Counted from the stretch's first letter, positions 36,035 to 45,799 are shown. The stretch is 64,000 bases of DNA from CAKAHY01 sp963522175 (GCA_963522175.1 CAUQXC010000003.1:315188-379187); one strand, 5' to 3'. The notes: a model not told the origin generated them from the sequence alone. Translations and numbers: made by a program.

Positions 36035-37345
36035 CTATGTCGAGCAAATCTTATTTCCAAGCTTCTCAATATTTCCTTCATCCGCTAAATCAACAAAGAA
36101 TACATTCACCTCTGTCGGAAGAATTCTATCTCGGTCACTACGAAACTTAATATCTTCATAAGCTCTAAAAGGTCTTGTCAGAGGATATAAAAGCCATATT
36201 TCTGAAGTCATATATTTCTTAGAATAGGCATACACTTGGTACATATCACTTTGTGATATTCCATAATTGCCGCTCAGATTATCCACCAATACTTTCCATT
36301 TTGTATCCAGTACTACGCATCTGTCGCCGTAATATAACACAATATCAGGACGCAGTGCAAACTGATTTTTAGGTTCCTCAAACAGATAATAAGCCTTATC
36401 CTGTGTACGAACATTCCATCCGCGTGAAATCATGAGCTTTTTAAGCTGCTTTGCCACATAGCTTTCATACACAGATTCCATGGGAAAAAGTATGGCTTTT
36501 GAATCCTGTCGACCTGAGAAAGAAGTAAAACTTCGATTCATAAGAAATACCTTTGACCACTGCATAAGTAATGCATAATCCTTAGTATTTCTATCTATTA
36601 CCACTTTAGAAAAATCTTTTTCATAGTTTTTAGACTCCTCTACCATTTCAAAAAAAGATAATAATCTATATATTTCTTTTAAATTCTCCGAACTTTTAGT
36701 CATCTTCTTAAGTTTAAGCAAGGTGGATTTTATCAACCTATTTTCAGGTCTGTCAGGATGAAATTCATCATACACAACATAAAAGCGTTCCTTATGAACT
36801 AAATTTGCATGGATATGTTTATTTATTATAAGCTTTCCTTTATAGTAACTCAGATTGTTTTCTTGTCCGATGTATGCTGATTTAATCCCCTTTTTTACCA
36901 AACGTTGTACTTCCTGTAGGTATATATTAATAAAAATTTCATACAAATTCATTTTATCCACATTGAGATTGGCATCATTAAAAATTTTCCCTTCAAAATC
37001 TCTCATTGCTCTAAGCATCTTAAGAAATACACGCTTGGTTCGGGCTCCATCTTCCCCTGCATCTCCAAAATCAATTTTAGGAAGAATCTCTATTTGTATG
37101 CCGCTTGGAAGTTCTATAATTCCTACATAATTGTTAAAAGAAATAATCTCACCGACGTTTCGCTTGTATCCTATCTTCATAAATTGAAGAATATCCACCT
37201 GCTTTTCAACTGCTGTATACTCTTTAATAAATAATATCAAATCACTGAAGTCTCGGCGACTTATACAATATTTTCCATATTTAATTTTGTCATCTTCTAT
37301 ACATGTTATAGCCTCAAATTCCTTAACCTGAAGTACTTGTCTCAT
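36035..37345 (-). CDS. mcrC: McrC, nuclease subunit of McrBC-type restriction
   Basis: A 436-residue partner of McrB in modification-dependent restriction. The C-terminal half has the PD-(D/E)XK core: LRPDIVLYYGDRCVVLDTKWK (D...D-x-K) near residue 335, followed by a QVYAYSKKY helix. The N-terminal half (LQVKEFEAITCIEDDKIKYGKYCISRRDFSDL) matches the McrB-binding DUF2357-like part. Its start is 21 bp after the McrB stop, with AAGGGGAG upstream. Confidence 0.92.
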   Translation of the reverse strand: MRQVLQVKEFEAITCIEDDKIKYGKYCISRRDFSDLILFIKEYTAVEKQVDILQFMKIGYKRNVGEIISFNNYVGIIELPSGIQIEILPKIDFGDAGEDGARTKRVFLKMLRAMRDFEGKIFNDANLNVDKMNLYEIFINIYLQEVQRLVKKGIKSAYIGQENNLSYYKGKLIINKHIHANLVHKERFYVVYDEFHPDRPENRLIKSTLLKLKKMTKSSENLKEIYRLLSFFEMVEESKNYEKDFSKVVIDRNTKDYALLMQWSKVFLMNRSFTSFSGRQDSKAILFPMESVYESYVAKQLKKLMISRGWNVRTQDKAYYLFEEPKNQFALRPDIVLYYGDRCVVLDTKWKVLVDNLSGNYGISQSDMYQVYAYSKKYMTSEIWLLYPLTRPFRAYEDIKFRSDRDRILPTEVNVFFVDLADEGNIEKLGNKICST

Positions 37346-37366
37346 ATCTTAAATAACTCCCCTTAC

Positions 37367-39601
37367 TCACAGAGTCTTTCCAATTCCTTTATAAGCAAAA
37401 ATATTATAAAAGGCTTCTTCCTGAATACGATACCTCTTCTCAGGCAAATCTATATCCGGTACTCCATTGAAAATATTTTTTATATCCGGTGACTCATCTA
37501 AAATAAACTTCAGAGAACTCTCTTTTTGATTATCCCCAAGCACATACTGTATTTTTGTATAATCTTCATAGAAATATTCCTGTAAAAGCGGAATTACATT
37601 TTTTTTAAATATCGTAGCTAATGTTTCTATATCAGGTGCCTCTTTAAGTTTTGTAAAAAATGCATGCCCTATGGTATGTTCTCTATCATAGAGATATTCA
37701 ATACGACGATTAATAACATCCAACATTGCAGATACATTAAGTATTGTCTCACCATCTTTTATTATGCCAACTCCTAAATAATCCAAGATCTTACTATTAG
37801 GCATCATCTCCTCAAAGAAAAATCTTCTGCGCAATGCCGTATCCATAAGTGCAATAGACCTGTCTGCCGTGTTCATAGTACCCAGTATATAAATATTTTC
37901 CGGCACCGAAAACTCTGTATGTGAATAAGGTAAAACCGCCTTCATTTCCTCAGTACAACCTTTTCGTTTTGTATCCTCAATAAGTGTAATCAGCTCACCA
38001 AAAATTTTTGAAATATTACCGCGATTAATTTCATCAATAATAAATACACAAGCTTGTCCTAATTTTTCAGTGTATTCCGGCAAACCATATTTTTTCATTT
38101 CATCAATAACAGCCAGTTGCGCATCAAATAACCATTTATTTCCTCCGGTAAAATTTTCACGTGCAATACCGACATTTGACCATTGCTTAAAAATCGCACG
38201 TTTAGTTAAATCATTGTATGTTCCTCCATTCCACTCCACACGAAATCTGTCATCATTAAGATATATAGCCTCTATCACAGTTCCGCTTCTTCGGGTAAAC
38301 CTAAACTTTACTTTATCTTCTTCTATAATTCCTACCATTTTATTCCATGCATTTTCAAAAGCTTGGTAGGAATCCGCACTCTTTCCGTTTTCATCACAAA
38401 ATCTTTTAAATACTCCATCAACAATTTCATAGGAAATATTCCCGGTCTGTTTATCTGTCTGCGGCTTAATTCCCTCTATAAACTCTTCGTACCCATAAGA
38501 CTGATGGAATGTTGTAAATGCAACTCTTCCAGACTTCTTTAATTCTTCAAATCTTTTCAGCACATCAGCATAATTTTCTCTCTGAATTTCTTTAAGCGGT
38601 TTTCCTTCGCAAATACCCACGGCATAATTAACACTGTTATATGTTTTCCCTGTTCCCGGAGGTCCATACAAAATCAAATTCTTGTCATATTTAGTTTGCT
38701 TGTTCATATTAGACTCACCCTTCTTACCGGAATTTATCGGCATTATATTCTTAAGCAAATTAATCATCCTTCGTGTGTATACATCTTCTATAAAATTATA
38801 TAGATTTTGAATTGTTATATTCCCTGAATTTGTAGTAATAGTAATGTTATCCTTCATCTCGGATATCTCAGGATGTTCCTTAACTTTATCATATTCATTA
38901 ATATATGAAAGTCTTAGTTTCCCATCCTCTACTTTAGAAAGATAGGCACAGTTTTTATGCGGATTATCGGCATCGGCAGTAGCATTTATACTCACAAGTG
39001 TGCTTGAAATATCTATACCCAATATTTTTTTCGTGATTTTAATAATATTTTCTTGCGTGAAGCTTACATCATTCAATCCCCAGTCAGGCTTTTCTTGGTT
39101 TATATTATACACCAGAATAGCTGCTCCTACCCAAACAGCATCAAGCTTAGTCATTCCCATTTCACTTCTTCCTTGTACCAATAATTTTAAAAGTTCATCA
39201 AACGCTTCATTTCCATAAGCATAAATACAATGCGGCTGATATTCCATCACACCTGAAGGGTTCAAGATTATATTACCTTGGAAAACTGTCACAATCTTTC
39301 CTTGCCATTTGGTCTTTCCTGCCGATATCTCTCGAATTGCCATATCTTTGCTTTTATTTTCGAAATTCAATCCTACGGTGATATCATTACCACGAAGTGA
39401 ATAAACAATATTATCATAATCCTCATCTGTTGCATAGCAAACATACCCATCTTCTTGATAATGAATCGCCGTATCACATTCTCCTTTTCCACCGAGCTGT
39501 ATCGTACTATCTGCACCCGGCAAATCATAGTATAGTATTCCATAGCTATCAAGTTTTTCTTTTACTTGATTTATTGAATAAAGAATTTTTTCAGTTTCCA
39601 C
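37367..39601 (-). CDS. mcrB: McrB, AAA+ GTPase subunit of McrBC-type restriction
   Basis: A 744-residue motor. The N-terminal 280 residues are a specificity region unrelated to the E. coli 5mC-binding domain by eye. The AAA+ part starts near residue 305: Walker A LYGPPGTGKT (311-320), a FTTFHQSYGYEEF segment, Walker B ACVFIIDEINRGNISKIFGE, and the McrB GTP signature MNTADRSIALMDTALRRRF. The start is GTG with GGGAGAG upstream, 12 bp after the 290-residue companion gene. It translocates DNA and drives McrC cleavage at modified sites. Confidence 0.93.
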   Translation of the reverse strand: METEKILYSINQVKEKLDSYGILYYDLPGADSTIQLGGKGECDTAIHYQEDGYVCYATDEDYDNIVYSLRGNDITVGLNFENKSKDMAIREISAGKTKWQGKIVTVFQGNIILNPSGVMEYQPHCIYAYGNEAFDELLKLLVQGRSEMGMTKLDAVWVGAAILVYNINQEKPDWGLNDVSFTQENIIKITKKILGIDISSTLVSINATADADNPHKNCAYLSKVEDGKLRLSYINEYDKVKEHPEISEMKDNITITTNSGNITIQNLYNFIEDVYTRRMINLLKNIMPINSGKKGESNMNKQTKYDKNLILYGPPGTGKTYNSVNYAVGICEGKPLKEIQRENYADVLKRFEELKKSGRVAFTTFHQSYGYEEFIEGIKPQTDKQTGNISYEIVDGVFKRFCDENGKSADSYQAFENAWNKMVGIIEEDKVKFRFTRRSGTVIEAIYLNDDRFRVEWNGGTYNDLTKRAIFKQWSNVGIARENFTGGNKWLFDAQLAVIDEMKKYGLPEYTEKLGQACVFIIDEINRGNISKIFGELITLIEDTKRKGCTEEMKAVLPYSHTEFSVPENIYILGTMNTADRSIALMDTALRRRFFFEEMMPNSKILDYLGVGIIKDGETILNVSAMLDVINRRIEYLYDREHTIGHAFFTKLKEAPDIETLATIFKKNVIPLLQEYFYEDYTKIQYVLGDNQKESSLKFILDESPDIKNIFNGVPDIDLPEKRYRIQEEAFYNIFAYKGIGKTL

Positions 39602-39613
39602 AACAACTCTCCC

Positions 39614-40486
39614 TTAATCTAAAGTCTCTATGTCTTCAACCGGATCTCCGATAAGTCTTACTTTCTTGCTAAGTAGCTTAGATACATTATGGTTTAAAAT
39701 CGACTTCGTCTTCTCGTATTGATAAACCCCAATAAACACATAATCTTCATTTGGAGACTTAGCAAATACCAAATCAAATCCGACATATTTGGAGGTGTTT
39801 TCTGTATCACTATTCTTTAAATCATCAAAAACAAGATATAAGCCATCCTCTTCAATAGTATTAATGCAATGATTTGCCGTAGCTCTCGGTTTTCCGTTTA
39901 GAATGGCTGAAAGTTCAATAAACCGTAAACGAAACTTTCCGTTTTCGTATACATTTTGCCAATAATCTTCAGACCTACCTTTAGGCTCTATTCCCATGCA
40001 ATCATTTATTATCTCGTTAATCGATTTGAATGTAGGTTTTTCTCTTGCATCTAAAATCTCAAATTTCTTTATTCTTTTTCTTTTACATTCATTGTTTAAA
40101 AATATCTTTACGGGGTCTGCCTCACCTCTTTTATATAAACCCGCAACCGATTTACCTATATACTTACTTCGTATATCATCCGGTGCCACCTGTCCCGAGA
40201 AGCCTATGCGTCCCTTTTCCTTTTCTGCGTCATACGGAATTGTTTCCCTATTCAGTTCGGATGCCTCCATCCATGAATCCACAGTATAAACTTCTTTTAC
40301 TTCTCCTGATACTACAGCAAGAACTATTTCCGCATCTTGAAGACTTTTTAATTTTCGTTTCCAGCATCCACGTGTAATATCATAGAGTTCAAGCGGAGAA
40401 GTTCCGTTCTTATGGGATTTATAGGATTTAGTGATTTTTATGATTGCGATATTATCATGTAAATCATTTACACTTAATTTTTCCAT
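39614..40486 (-). CDS. McrBC-associated protein of unknown function (290 aa)
   Basis: First gene of the apparent operon with mcrB and mcrC. Residues about 20-130 form a recognisable but unnamed conserved region: YDITRGCWKR, VLAVVSGEVKEVYTVDSW, RIGFSGQVAPDDIRSKYIGKSV, the pattern of a domain often found in defence-island proteins. Residues about 165-285 form a second region (YWQNVYENGKFRLRFIEL, VFAKSPNEDYVFIGVYQY). It has no membrane helix and no obvious catalytic motif. It could be a recognition or accessory subunit of the restriction system. Confidence 0.6.
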   Translation of the reverse strand: MEKLSVNDLHDNIAIIKITKSYKSHKNGTSPLELYDITRGCWKRKLKSLQDAEIVLAVVSGEVKEVYTVDSWMEASELNRETIPYDAEKEKGRIGFSGQVAPDDIRSKYIGKSVAGLYKRGEADPVKIFLNNECKRKRIKKFEILDAREKPTFKSINEIINDCMGIEPKGRSEDYWQNVYENGKFRLRFIELSAILNGKPRATANHCINTIEEDGLYLVFDDLKNSDTENTSKYVGFDLVFAKSPNEDYVFIGVYQYEKTKSILNHNVSKLLSKKVRLIGDPVEDIETLD

Positions 40487-40657
40487 ATATTAATTATCCT
40501 TTGCCATTTAAATTATTCTGTTTTATATTAAAGTAAATAGATACAAAATAGGGAGCACTCTACAGTATTAACCAAATATAGTAACGAGTATTATAAACCT
40601 TCTTTTGCCTTCAGTCATTATAACCTTATGTGCCGATTTACTTTTTCTTTTTACTAG

Positions 40658-41059
40658 CTATTTATATAAATCTCTTTGTAGTACATTTACAAGAGAATTA
40701 AAAGAAGATTCATCCGGGACATTAATAAAATTATGTATAGCGATAATAACTTTATGATTTTTAGTAATCATTTTTAGTTTTGGAATAGCCATCTTCAAAT
40801 CATTTAGTGCATTGGTAATACATTCTTCATCGGTTAATGTATTTAGATCATATCGTTCCACCTTTAGAGAAAATCTTGCTTCTTGTGGAAACAAAACTAT
40901 TTGAGCAAATACAATAAGCGATTCATATACTTTTTTCTTTTCATCAAATATATATTTTCTTCTTTCTTTTAGAGGTTCCAAAACAGTTGAAGATAGTATA
41001 ACTGTGAAAAGCGAAGAGCTTAGAATACTAATAATTACTGTATACAATGAAAAAATCAT
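40658..41059 (-). CDS. Hypothetical protein with N-terminal membrane helix (133 aa)
   Basis: Residues 2-26 are strongly hydrophobic (FSLYTVIISILSSSLFTVIL), followed by a mostly helical soluble part. It matches nothing I recognise. It may be an orphan gene of the island. The flanking gaps 40487-40657 and 41060-41249 show no further genes. Confidence 0.45.
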   Translation of the reverse strand: MIFSLYTVIISILSSSLFTVILSSTVLEPLKERRKYIFDEKKKVYESLIVFAQIVLFPQEARFSLKVERYDLNTLTDEECITNALNDLKMAIPKLKMITKNHKVIIAIHNFINVPDESSFNSLVNVLQRDLYK

Positions 41060-41249
41060 ATAGTTCTCCTTTATAGAATATAATAAAATTTATCTCCCTA
41101 ATTTATTGAAATTTTAGTGAAACCAAATTTACAATTTACCATTTTCATTTGATTTATTTCTTTTACTGCTAGCCAAAATAGTATATCTATTCACTTTGCA
41201 CCACTCTCTGAAAAGTATTTAATTTTATAAATATGAGAAAAAATATATC

Positions 41250-41582
41250 TTATGCTCCCTTAAATATAACATCGTTATGATATTGCAAAAACTCTAATGA
41301 AGGTTCAAACTTTTTAGGAATTGCAATTTTATGTCCTTCATATTTCTTGAATATATCATCAATGAATTTACTTGAATAATAATCTTTCAACCTGCTTGAA
41401 ACAATAATCTTATAGCCTTTATCTATCGTTATCAGCCCTCTATCAAAAGCTCTGTCATGAATTGAATTAAGACAGATTCCATTATGTGGATTTAATCTAT
41501 TACTTTTATCTTCAGCCCATGGCTTTATATGACTTCCTACTGCTCGCAAACGGAATAATGCAATACACATAAAAAGCAACAA
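41250..41582 (-). pseudogene. HNH endonuclease fragment (C-terminal half)
   Basis: The frame carries the second half of an HNH_2-type restriction nuclease: LRAVGSHIKPWAEDKSN, then LNPHNGICLNSIHDRAFDRGL, which contain the HNH metal-binding residues. The CxxC/DNA-recognition region that should precede it is missing; the frame opens with an in-frame TTG after unrelated sequence. About 60-200 N-terminal residues are lost compared with full relatives. Confidence 0.7.
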
Positions 41583-41602
41583 TTATTTCTTCTCTATTCC
41601 AA

Positions 41603-41728
41603 TTATTCTGTTTTTTCCCTGAACTCATCATCTTCGAATCCTCTCTTACATCCGGCGAAAAATTTCATATTACTTTTTTCATTCCGTCTTACATAGATAC
41701 TCCGCTCGTCACCAATTATTACAAAATT
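41603..41728 (-). pseudogene. Short coding-like remnant
   Basis: A 41-codon open stretch without a start codon (GDERSIYVRRNEKSNMKFF, then AGCKRGFEDDEF) lies between the HNH fragment and the 209-residue gene. The residue composition is protein-like. It may be the leftover of the missing 5' part of the HNH gene or of another gene. Confidence 0.25.
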
Positions 41729-41734
41729 TTATTC

Positions 41735-42364
41735 CTACAGTGACTTAACAATTTCCTCTTCGCTTATACCTGTAAGCTCCCTTACCCATAACCCCACAAT
41801 ATCTGAGAGTACTGAATCACAAATATATTCATTTTGACCCTCATTATATTTACAGGAAAAAATCGGAGTTCTTGTAGCTGCTTGATAAAAGTTCATTGCT
41901 AAATCCGATAATTTGTCAGGCTCAAAAAAAAGCCCCAGCTCCTTTGCAAGGTCAAAGCGAGTCCTATCCCAATCTTTATTCTCAGTCTTGTATCTTTCTC
42001 TTATTGCAAATATATATCCGTCACAATATTTTTTTAATAAGTTTTGGTTTTGATAAAGGAGCCTACAATTAAAGTCGAAAATATTTCCGGTATGAAGCAA
42101 AAAAGTTAAAAGTCCTTCTAAATTTTCTGCAATTCTTCCAACCTCGCCTTCACTACTGATAAGTCCTATACTGCCGCCATTCAAAAAGACAAACTCTCCT
42201 CCGCTGCCATCCTGTGCAAATGCCTTACATGGTATGGAGTATATTTCATTATTATTCAAAAAGATGGTTTCTTGACTTTGTCTATAAAAATAAATATCAC
42301 ATTCACTCATAAGTAAAGTGTTTAACTTCTTGTTTTCCTTAATATATTCATATAAATCCATCAT
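41735..42364 (-). CDS. SUKH-like immunity candidate (209 aa)
   Basis: A cytosolic protein with AFAQDGSGGEFVFLNGGSIG and LISSEGEVGRIAENLEGLL in its first half, the pattern of SMI1/KNR4 (SUKH)-like polymorphic-toxin immunity proteins. The second half is helical without recognised motifs. A GGAAG site precedes ATG-ATG. It sits in a run of immunity-like genes with no toxin gene nearby. The assignment is by resemblance and is uncertain. Confidence 0.45.
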   Translation of the reverse strand: MMDLYEYIKENKKLNTLLMSECDIYFYRQSQETIFLNNNEIYSIPCKAFAQDGSGGEFVFLNGGSIGLISSEGEVGRIAENLEGLLTFLLHTGNIFDFNCRLLYQNQNLLKKYCDGYIFAIRERYKTENKDWDRTRFDLAKELGLFFEPDKLSDLAMNFYQAATRTPIFSCKYNEGQNEYICDSVLSDIVGLWVRELTGISEEEIVKSL

Positions 42365-42440
42365 TTTTTGCTTCCGATAAATTTTATATATACATCATTT
42401 AGGTTTATTCTTGCAACAAAATAAGCTTCCCGGCATAACT

Positions 42441-42606
42441 CTACACATCTTCCCATCCTCCTGCTTGGACATCATACTTCGCAAACTCATCAGTATCCAT
42501 AAATTCAGATGCCGTCATTCCCACTTCAAAAATACAGTCAAAGTCGTCTGAAGTTAAAAAATATAAACCAATGTCTATAAGAAATGCCTCCCCAAAATCA
42601 GCATGT
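42441..42606 (-). pseudogene. 5'-truncated gene fragment
   Basis: An open stretch of 54 codons ends at TAG 42443-42441: ADFGEAFLIDIGLYFLTSDD, then FDCIFEVGMTASEFMDTDEF and YDVQAGGWEDV. A stop codon lies directly upstream and there is no start. It reads as the C-terminal part of an acidic, immunity-like protein. Confidence 0.4.
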
Positions 42607-42641
42607 TAACTTATCCTATGAAAAGTTAAGCCGCTAATTCT

Positions 42642-43136
42642 TTACATTTCCCCCAATTCATTCAACTTTATAACATCACAGCCTTTTTTAGTATAATATT
42701 CTATCATTTCAGGAAGCTTTGCTTTATTATAGCTCGTTATTCCGTCTGAAATAACATGCACGGTATATCCTGATTTTGCCATATTATAACAAGTAGATTT
42801 TATGCATTCACAGGCATCGGCTCCCGTAACATAAAATTCAGTAATTTCGTTTGTATCAATAAAAGACTTAAAATCCTCAGATGTCAGAGCATTTCCTTTG
42901 CTTTTTATAAATATATTATCTGAAATCACATTTAGTTCCGGAACAAGCTCTGCTCCTTTAGTTTCCGGCTTAAAATACTTGGCACTGCGCGTTAAATCAT
43001 AGTGTTTTATATAAACAATATGCCATTTATTGACTTTTGCTATATCTATAGCTTTATTAATGTTGTCTATTATATCTTTATAATTTTTAGTAATGTCGTT
43101 TTGAATATCAATTACAACTAAAGCTGTTGTTTTCAT
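42642..43136 (-). CDS. Isochorismatase-family cysteine hydrolase
   Basis: A 164-residue protein with the catalytic triad of the family: aspartate in VVIDIQND (D10), lysine in KSKGNAL near residue 80 and cysteine in TGADACECIKSTCYNMA near residue 110. The usual T-x-x-C-V pattern is ADACEC-I here. The family hydrolyses amides or vinyl ethers such as nicotinamide; the substrate is unknown. GGAGG precedes the ATG. Confidence 0.8.
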   Translation of the reverse strand: MKTTALVVIDIQNDITKNYKDIIDNINKAIDIAKVNKWHIVYIKHYDLTRSAKYFKPETKGAELVPELNVISDNIFIKSKGNALTSEDFKSFIDTNEITEFYVTGADACECIKSTCYNMAKSGYTVHVISDGITSYNKAKLPEMIEYYTKKGCDVIKLNELGEM

Positions 43137-43221
43137 TTATAATTCCTCCTGTAAGTTCACATATTATCACTCGCATTTCCAAAAGCCTCCTACTTTTTTT
43201 GCTATCCTTATGCCGATTTAT

Positions 43222-43611
43222 TTACAGCTCTATTGCGTCAATGTAGCACATACTTCTGCAAGCTTGCGGTTCTAAATCCGGAAACTCTTCCACCGAAATT
43301 CCCCATATTACATTTCCCGCTAAAATACCTTTTTCCTTACATTTTCTTTCAAATTCATCCAATTCTTCTATATAATCTTTTGCCAAATCTCTTACATTAC
43401 ATAAAGAAGGTCTAAAAGAAAACCAAAAATCTTTTTTGTCCAATTCTTCTAAGCCCATTTCCCTGCAAAATCCACATTTTAACTTCTCGTTCGGTTTAGC
43501 TTTCTGTCCCTTTTTCCATAGTTCTGTTTCATCCTCATAAAACTCATTATCCCAATATTCTTCAAAATGGCTTTCTTCAAATGTTCCAATCCATACATAA
43601 TAAGTTTTCAT
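43222..43611 (-). CDS. Imm22-like immunity protein
   Basis: A 129-residue protein starting MKTYYVWIGTFEESHFEEYW, matching the opening of Imm22-family immunity proteins (YVWIGxF ... F-x-Y). A mid-region CGFCREMGLEELDKKDFWFSF also fits. The ATG at 43611 follows AGAGGAC, 16 bp after the CbrC stop. The partner toxin is not in the window, so it is an orphan immunity gene. Confidence 0.55.
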   Translation of the reverse strand: MKTYYVWIGTFEESHFEEYWDNEFYEDETELWKKGQKAKPNEKLKCGFCREMGLEELDKKDFWFSFRPSLCNVRDLAKDYIEELDEFERKCKEKGILAGNVIWGISVEEFPDLEPQACRSMCYIDAIEL

Positions 43612-43627
43612 TTTTGTCCTCTTCACC

Positions 43628-44479
43628 TTAATCCGCATCTACCCAAAGATGATATTTCCCACAGTGCAGGCAACGGAACAAATACCCACAAAGCGAGCCA
43701 TCTTTGACAAGATATTCTTTGACATCTTGAAATTCATTTCTTGCGGCATACTCACTAAAGACCTCATCTGCAATATCCATAGCTTTTAATTCTTCGGTGC
43801 CAACCGTTCCTAAATATGCACAATAATCGTCACAGCAGGACAGCCAGTATTCACCCTGCCAGCTTATATACCCCGGGGTACGGCAAAAAAGCTCTTCGTC
43901 CTTTTCTTTATCCGCCTCACCTTTCCATTCGGCATCTTGAATAAAGGAAGCATCATATTTTCTTGCGGCTTCACCGTTTGAAATGCAACCGGGACAGAGA
44001 TTTTCCACATTCTCAATGCAATATGGGGTAACAGCATAGTAAACAGTACTTTTATTACCGCAGCAAGGGCAGGTCTTTGCCTCACCTTCTTCAAAAGCAC
44101 CTGTACTTAAAGGATCCGGATGATAACGAAACCGAGGTAAATCTTTCAGTCGCTCTCTCCTTGCAGCTTCTTCCTTCTCTGTCAGAGGGCGCGGCAGGGC
44201 AAAGTTATCAGCATGACTTTTACTTAACTGCTGCAAATTCGCTAATTTTTTAATTTTTTTCCTATCCGTTTTATCGGCAATAGCTGAAAATAATTTGTAT
44301 GCACTCTCCATCATTCCCAATAATTGATAGACATCTACCAAAACTTCTTTTGCTTCTTTTTCATCGCTTACAGAAAGCCTGTCAGTAAATTGATACAAAG
44401 CCAAGACACTTGATTTATTCCCGTCTTGAAGTTTGTAATTCTCTTTTAAGCTTATAAATTCTTTCAAATATTCGTTCAT
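43628..44479 (-). CDS. CbrC (UPF0167) family protein
   Basis: A 283-residue protein. The N-terminal 100 residues are helical and not recognised. The C-terminal part is the CbrC domain: LPRFRYHPDPLSTGAF, the cysteine pair CPCCG, CPGCISNGEAA, and a late CLHCGKYH, probably zinc-binding. CbrC in E. coli is linked to colicin E2 tolerance, and in many genomes the domain appears among immunity genes. The ATG at 44479 follows AAGGGAATG. A longer frame reading into the orphan IS end at 44514 is not used. Confidence 0.75.
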   Translation of the reverse strand: MNEYLKEFISLKENYKLQDGNKSSVLALYQFTDRLSVSDEKEAKEVLVDVYQLLGMMESAYKLFSAIADKTDRKKIKKLANLQQLSKSHADNFALPRPLTEKEEAARRERLKDLPRFRYHPDPLSTGAFEEGEAKTCPCCGNKSTVYYAVTPYCIENVENLCPGCISNGEAARKYDASFIQDAEWKGEADKEKDEELFCRTPGYISWQGEYWLSCCDDYCAYLGTVGTEELKAMDIADEVFSEYAARNEFQDVKEYLVKDGSLCGYLFRCLHCGKYHLWVDAD

Positions 44480-44513
44480 TTCATTCCCTTGTTTTTTCAA
44501 AACCTTTAATATA

Positions 44514-44541
44514 TTTGTCTTGATAACTGAACCACTGTACT
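44514..44541. mobile_element. Orphan IS3-type terminal repeat
   Basis: These 28 bases match the right terminal repeat of the decayed IS at 51428-52799 (its 52772-52799) at about 24 of 28 positions and in the same orientation. No transposase remains beside it. The outer edge faces jetD. It appears to be the last trace of a second copy of that IS. Confidence 0.6.
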
Positions 44542-44578
44542 GCAAACCGCTTCCGATTTAGAGATAAATCCTGTTCAT

Positions 44579-45799
44579 TTATTCTCCGATTGTTTTGGAT
44601 GAATCGATTTGCTCCATCCATTGTTTTAGATACTTAAAACGAATGCGCTCCTGCTCCAATCGCACTTTTGGTGCAAAATAACCATTTTGCAATTTATAAA
44701 CCAACTCCTGTTCCTTCGGGGTCAAATTTTTTATTTCGGATAAAAAAGGGATGTCTTCGTCAACCCACAAAGATCTGTGATCCGTCAAAATTTCTTCTGT
44801 CATCAAAAAAGATTTGATATTCGGCAGAAATCCTCTTGCAATGGACAAAATATTGAATCCATGTGTATCAATATCTCCCCAATAATAAACTTCTCTACTT
44901 TTCAACCATTGCACATCAAACAAAAGAGAAATCCCATATCCCTTTCCGAAGATTACGATTGAATTTTTGAGACTCGGAAAGCTCAAAAAGTTAATCTCAT
45001 TTTCGGTGAAGAATACTTTTTCAATCGTGTTCTCCCAAGATTGAAATTCTTCCAACGGAATCGTAATATCCCTAAATACCTGATCCAAATAATACTCATC
45101 TAAAATTCTAAATCGAATCATATCGGGTTTCTTGCGAAGTCTGAATTTATCCTCAAATTTTTTCTTGCACGAATCAAAATCCGTTTCCGGAAGCAAAATT
45201 TCGAGGAGTTCTCCTAAAATACTTTGATGTTTTTCAATAAATTTTGTATCTACTCCCTCAATATCGAGCTGCCTGATATAAACAAAATGCTTCGGATTAT
45301 GCTCAAACCATTTGAGTACAAGAATGATTTTGGAAGAATTTTCGCCAATCAGGTTAATAACCCGAAAAGGATATTTTAAAAACCATTCTTTTAAATGTGC
45401 GAATTTTCTATGTGTTCTCCATTCTTCAAAAAATTCTTGACAGATATTTTGAAATATTTCAGCTTCTGCATTCTTATTTAAAAGACGAAGCGCATCTTCT
45501 GTCGTTTCGATAACAGCATAAACAGGAATACGATTTCTGCCGACGATTCGAAAATTGATTTCTCTTTCTTCCAAAGAATAACCGTAACCGAGTTTACTTT
45601 TTTCTTTGCCCTTAAGTTTTTCTATCCATCGAATCACTTTCTCAAATTCCAAACTCAGCTCATTCGAGTTGGGTCCGGTAATTTTAATTCTAACAGGAAA
45701 AAGAGCTTTTTCTTCTATTATATTATATAGGATTTCTCCACTTTCCCATTTTTTCTCCAGTTTTATCTTGATATCATGAAAGTCAGTCCATTTTTTCAA
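44579..45799 (-). CDS. jetD: Wadjet type I subunit JetD (DUF3322/DUF2220, Toprim-like nuclease)
   Basis: A 406-residue nuclease subunit of the Wadjet plasmid-defence complex. The N-terminal DUF3322-like part runs to about residue 180. The C-terminal DUF2220 Toprim-like part has VIFGKGYGISLLF and the acidic pair in YYWGDIDTHGFNIL. The TTG at 45799 is favoured: GGGAGG lies 8 bases upstream and the start overlaps the jetC stop by 17 bp, whereas the ATG at 45844 has no site. It cuts circular DNA extruded by JetABC. Confidence 0.9.
   Translation of the reverse strand: MKKWTDFHDIKIKLEKKWESGEILYNIIEEKALFPVRIKITGPNSNELSLEFEKVIRWIEKLKGKEKSKLGYGYSLEEREINFRIVGRNRIPVYAVIETTEDALRLLNKNAEAEIFQNICQEFFEEWRTHRKFAHLKEWFLKYPFRVINLIGENSSKIILVLKWFEHNPKHFVYIRQLDIEGVDTKFIEKHQSILGELLEILLPETDFDSCKKKFEDKFRLRKKPDMIRFRILDEYYLDQVFRDITIPLEEFQSWENTIEKVFFTENEINFLSFPSLKNSIVIFGKGYGISLLFDVQWLKSREVYYWGDIDTHGFNILSIARGFLPNIKSFLMTEEILTDHRSLWVDEDIPFLSEIKNLTPKEQELVYKLQNGYFAPKVRLEQERIRFKYLKQWMEQIDSSKTIGE

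Noticed and set aside
44479..44545. Longer CbrC start at 44545
   Set aside because: The extension translates the orphan IS end; the ATG at 44479 has a good ribosome site.
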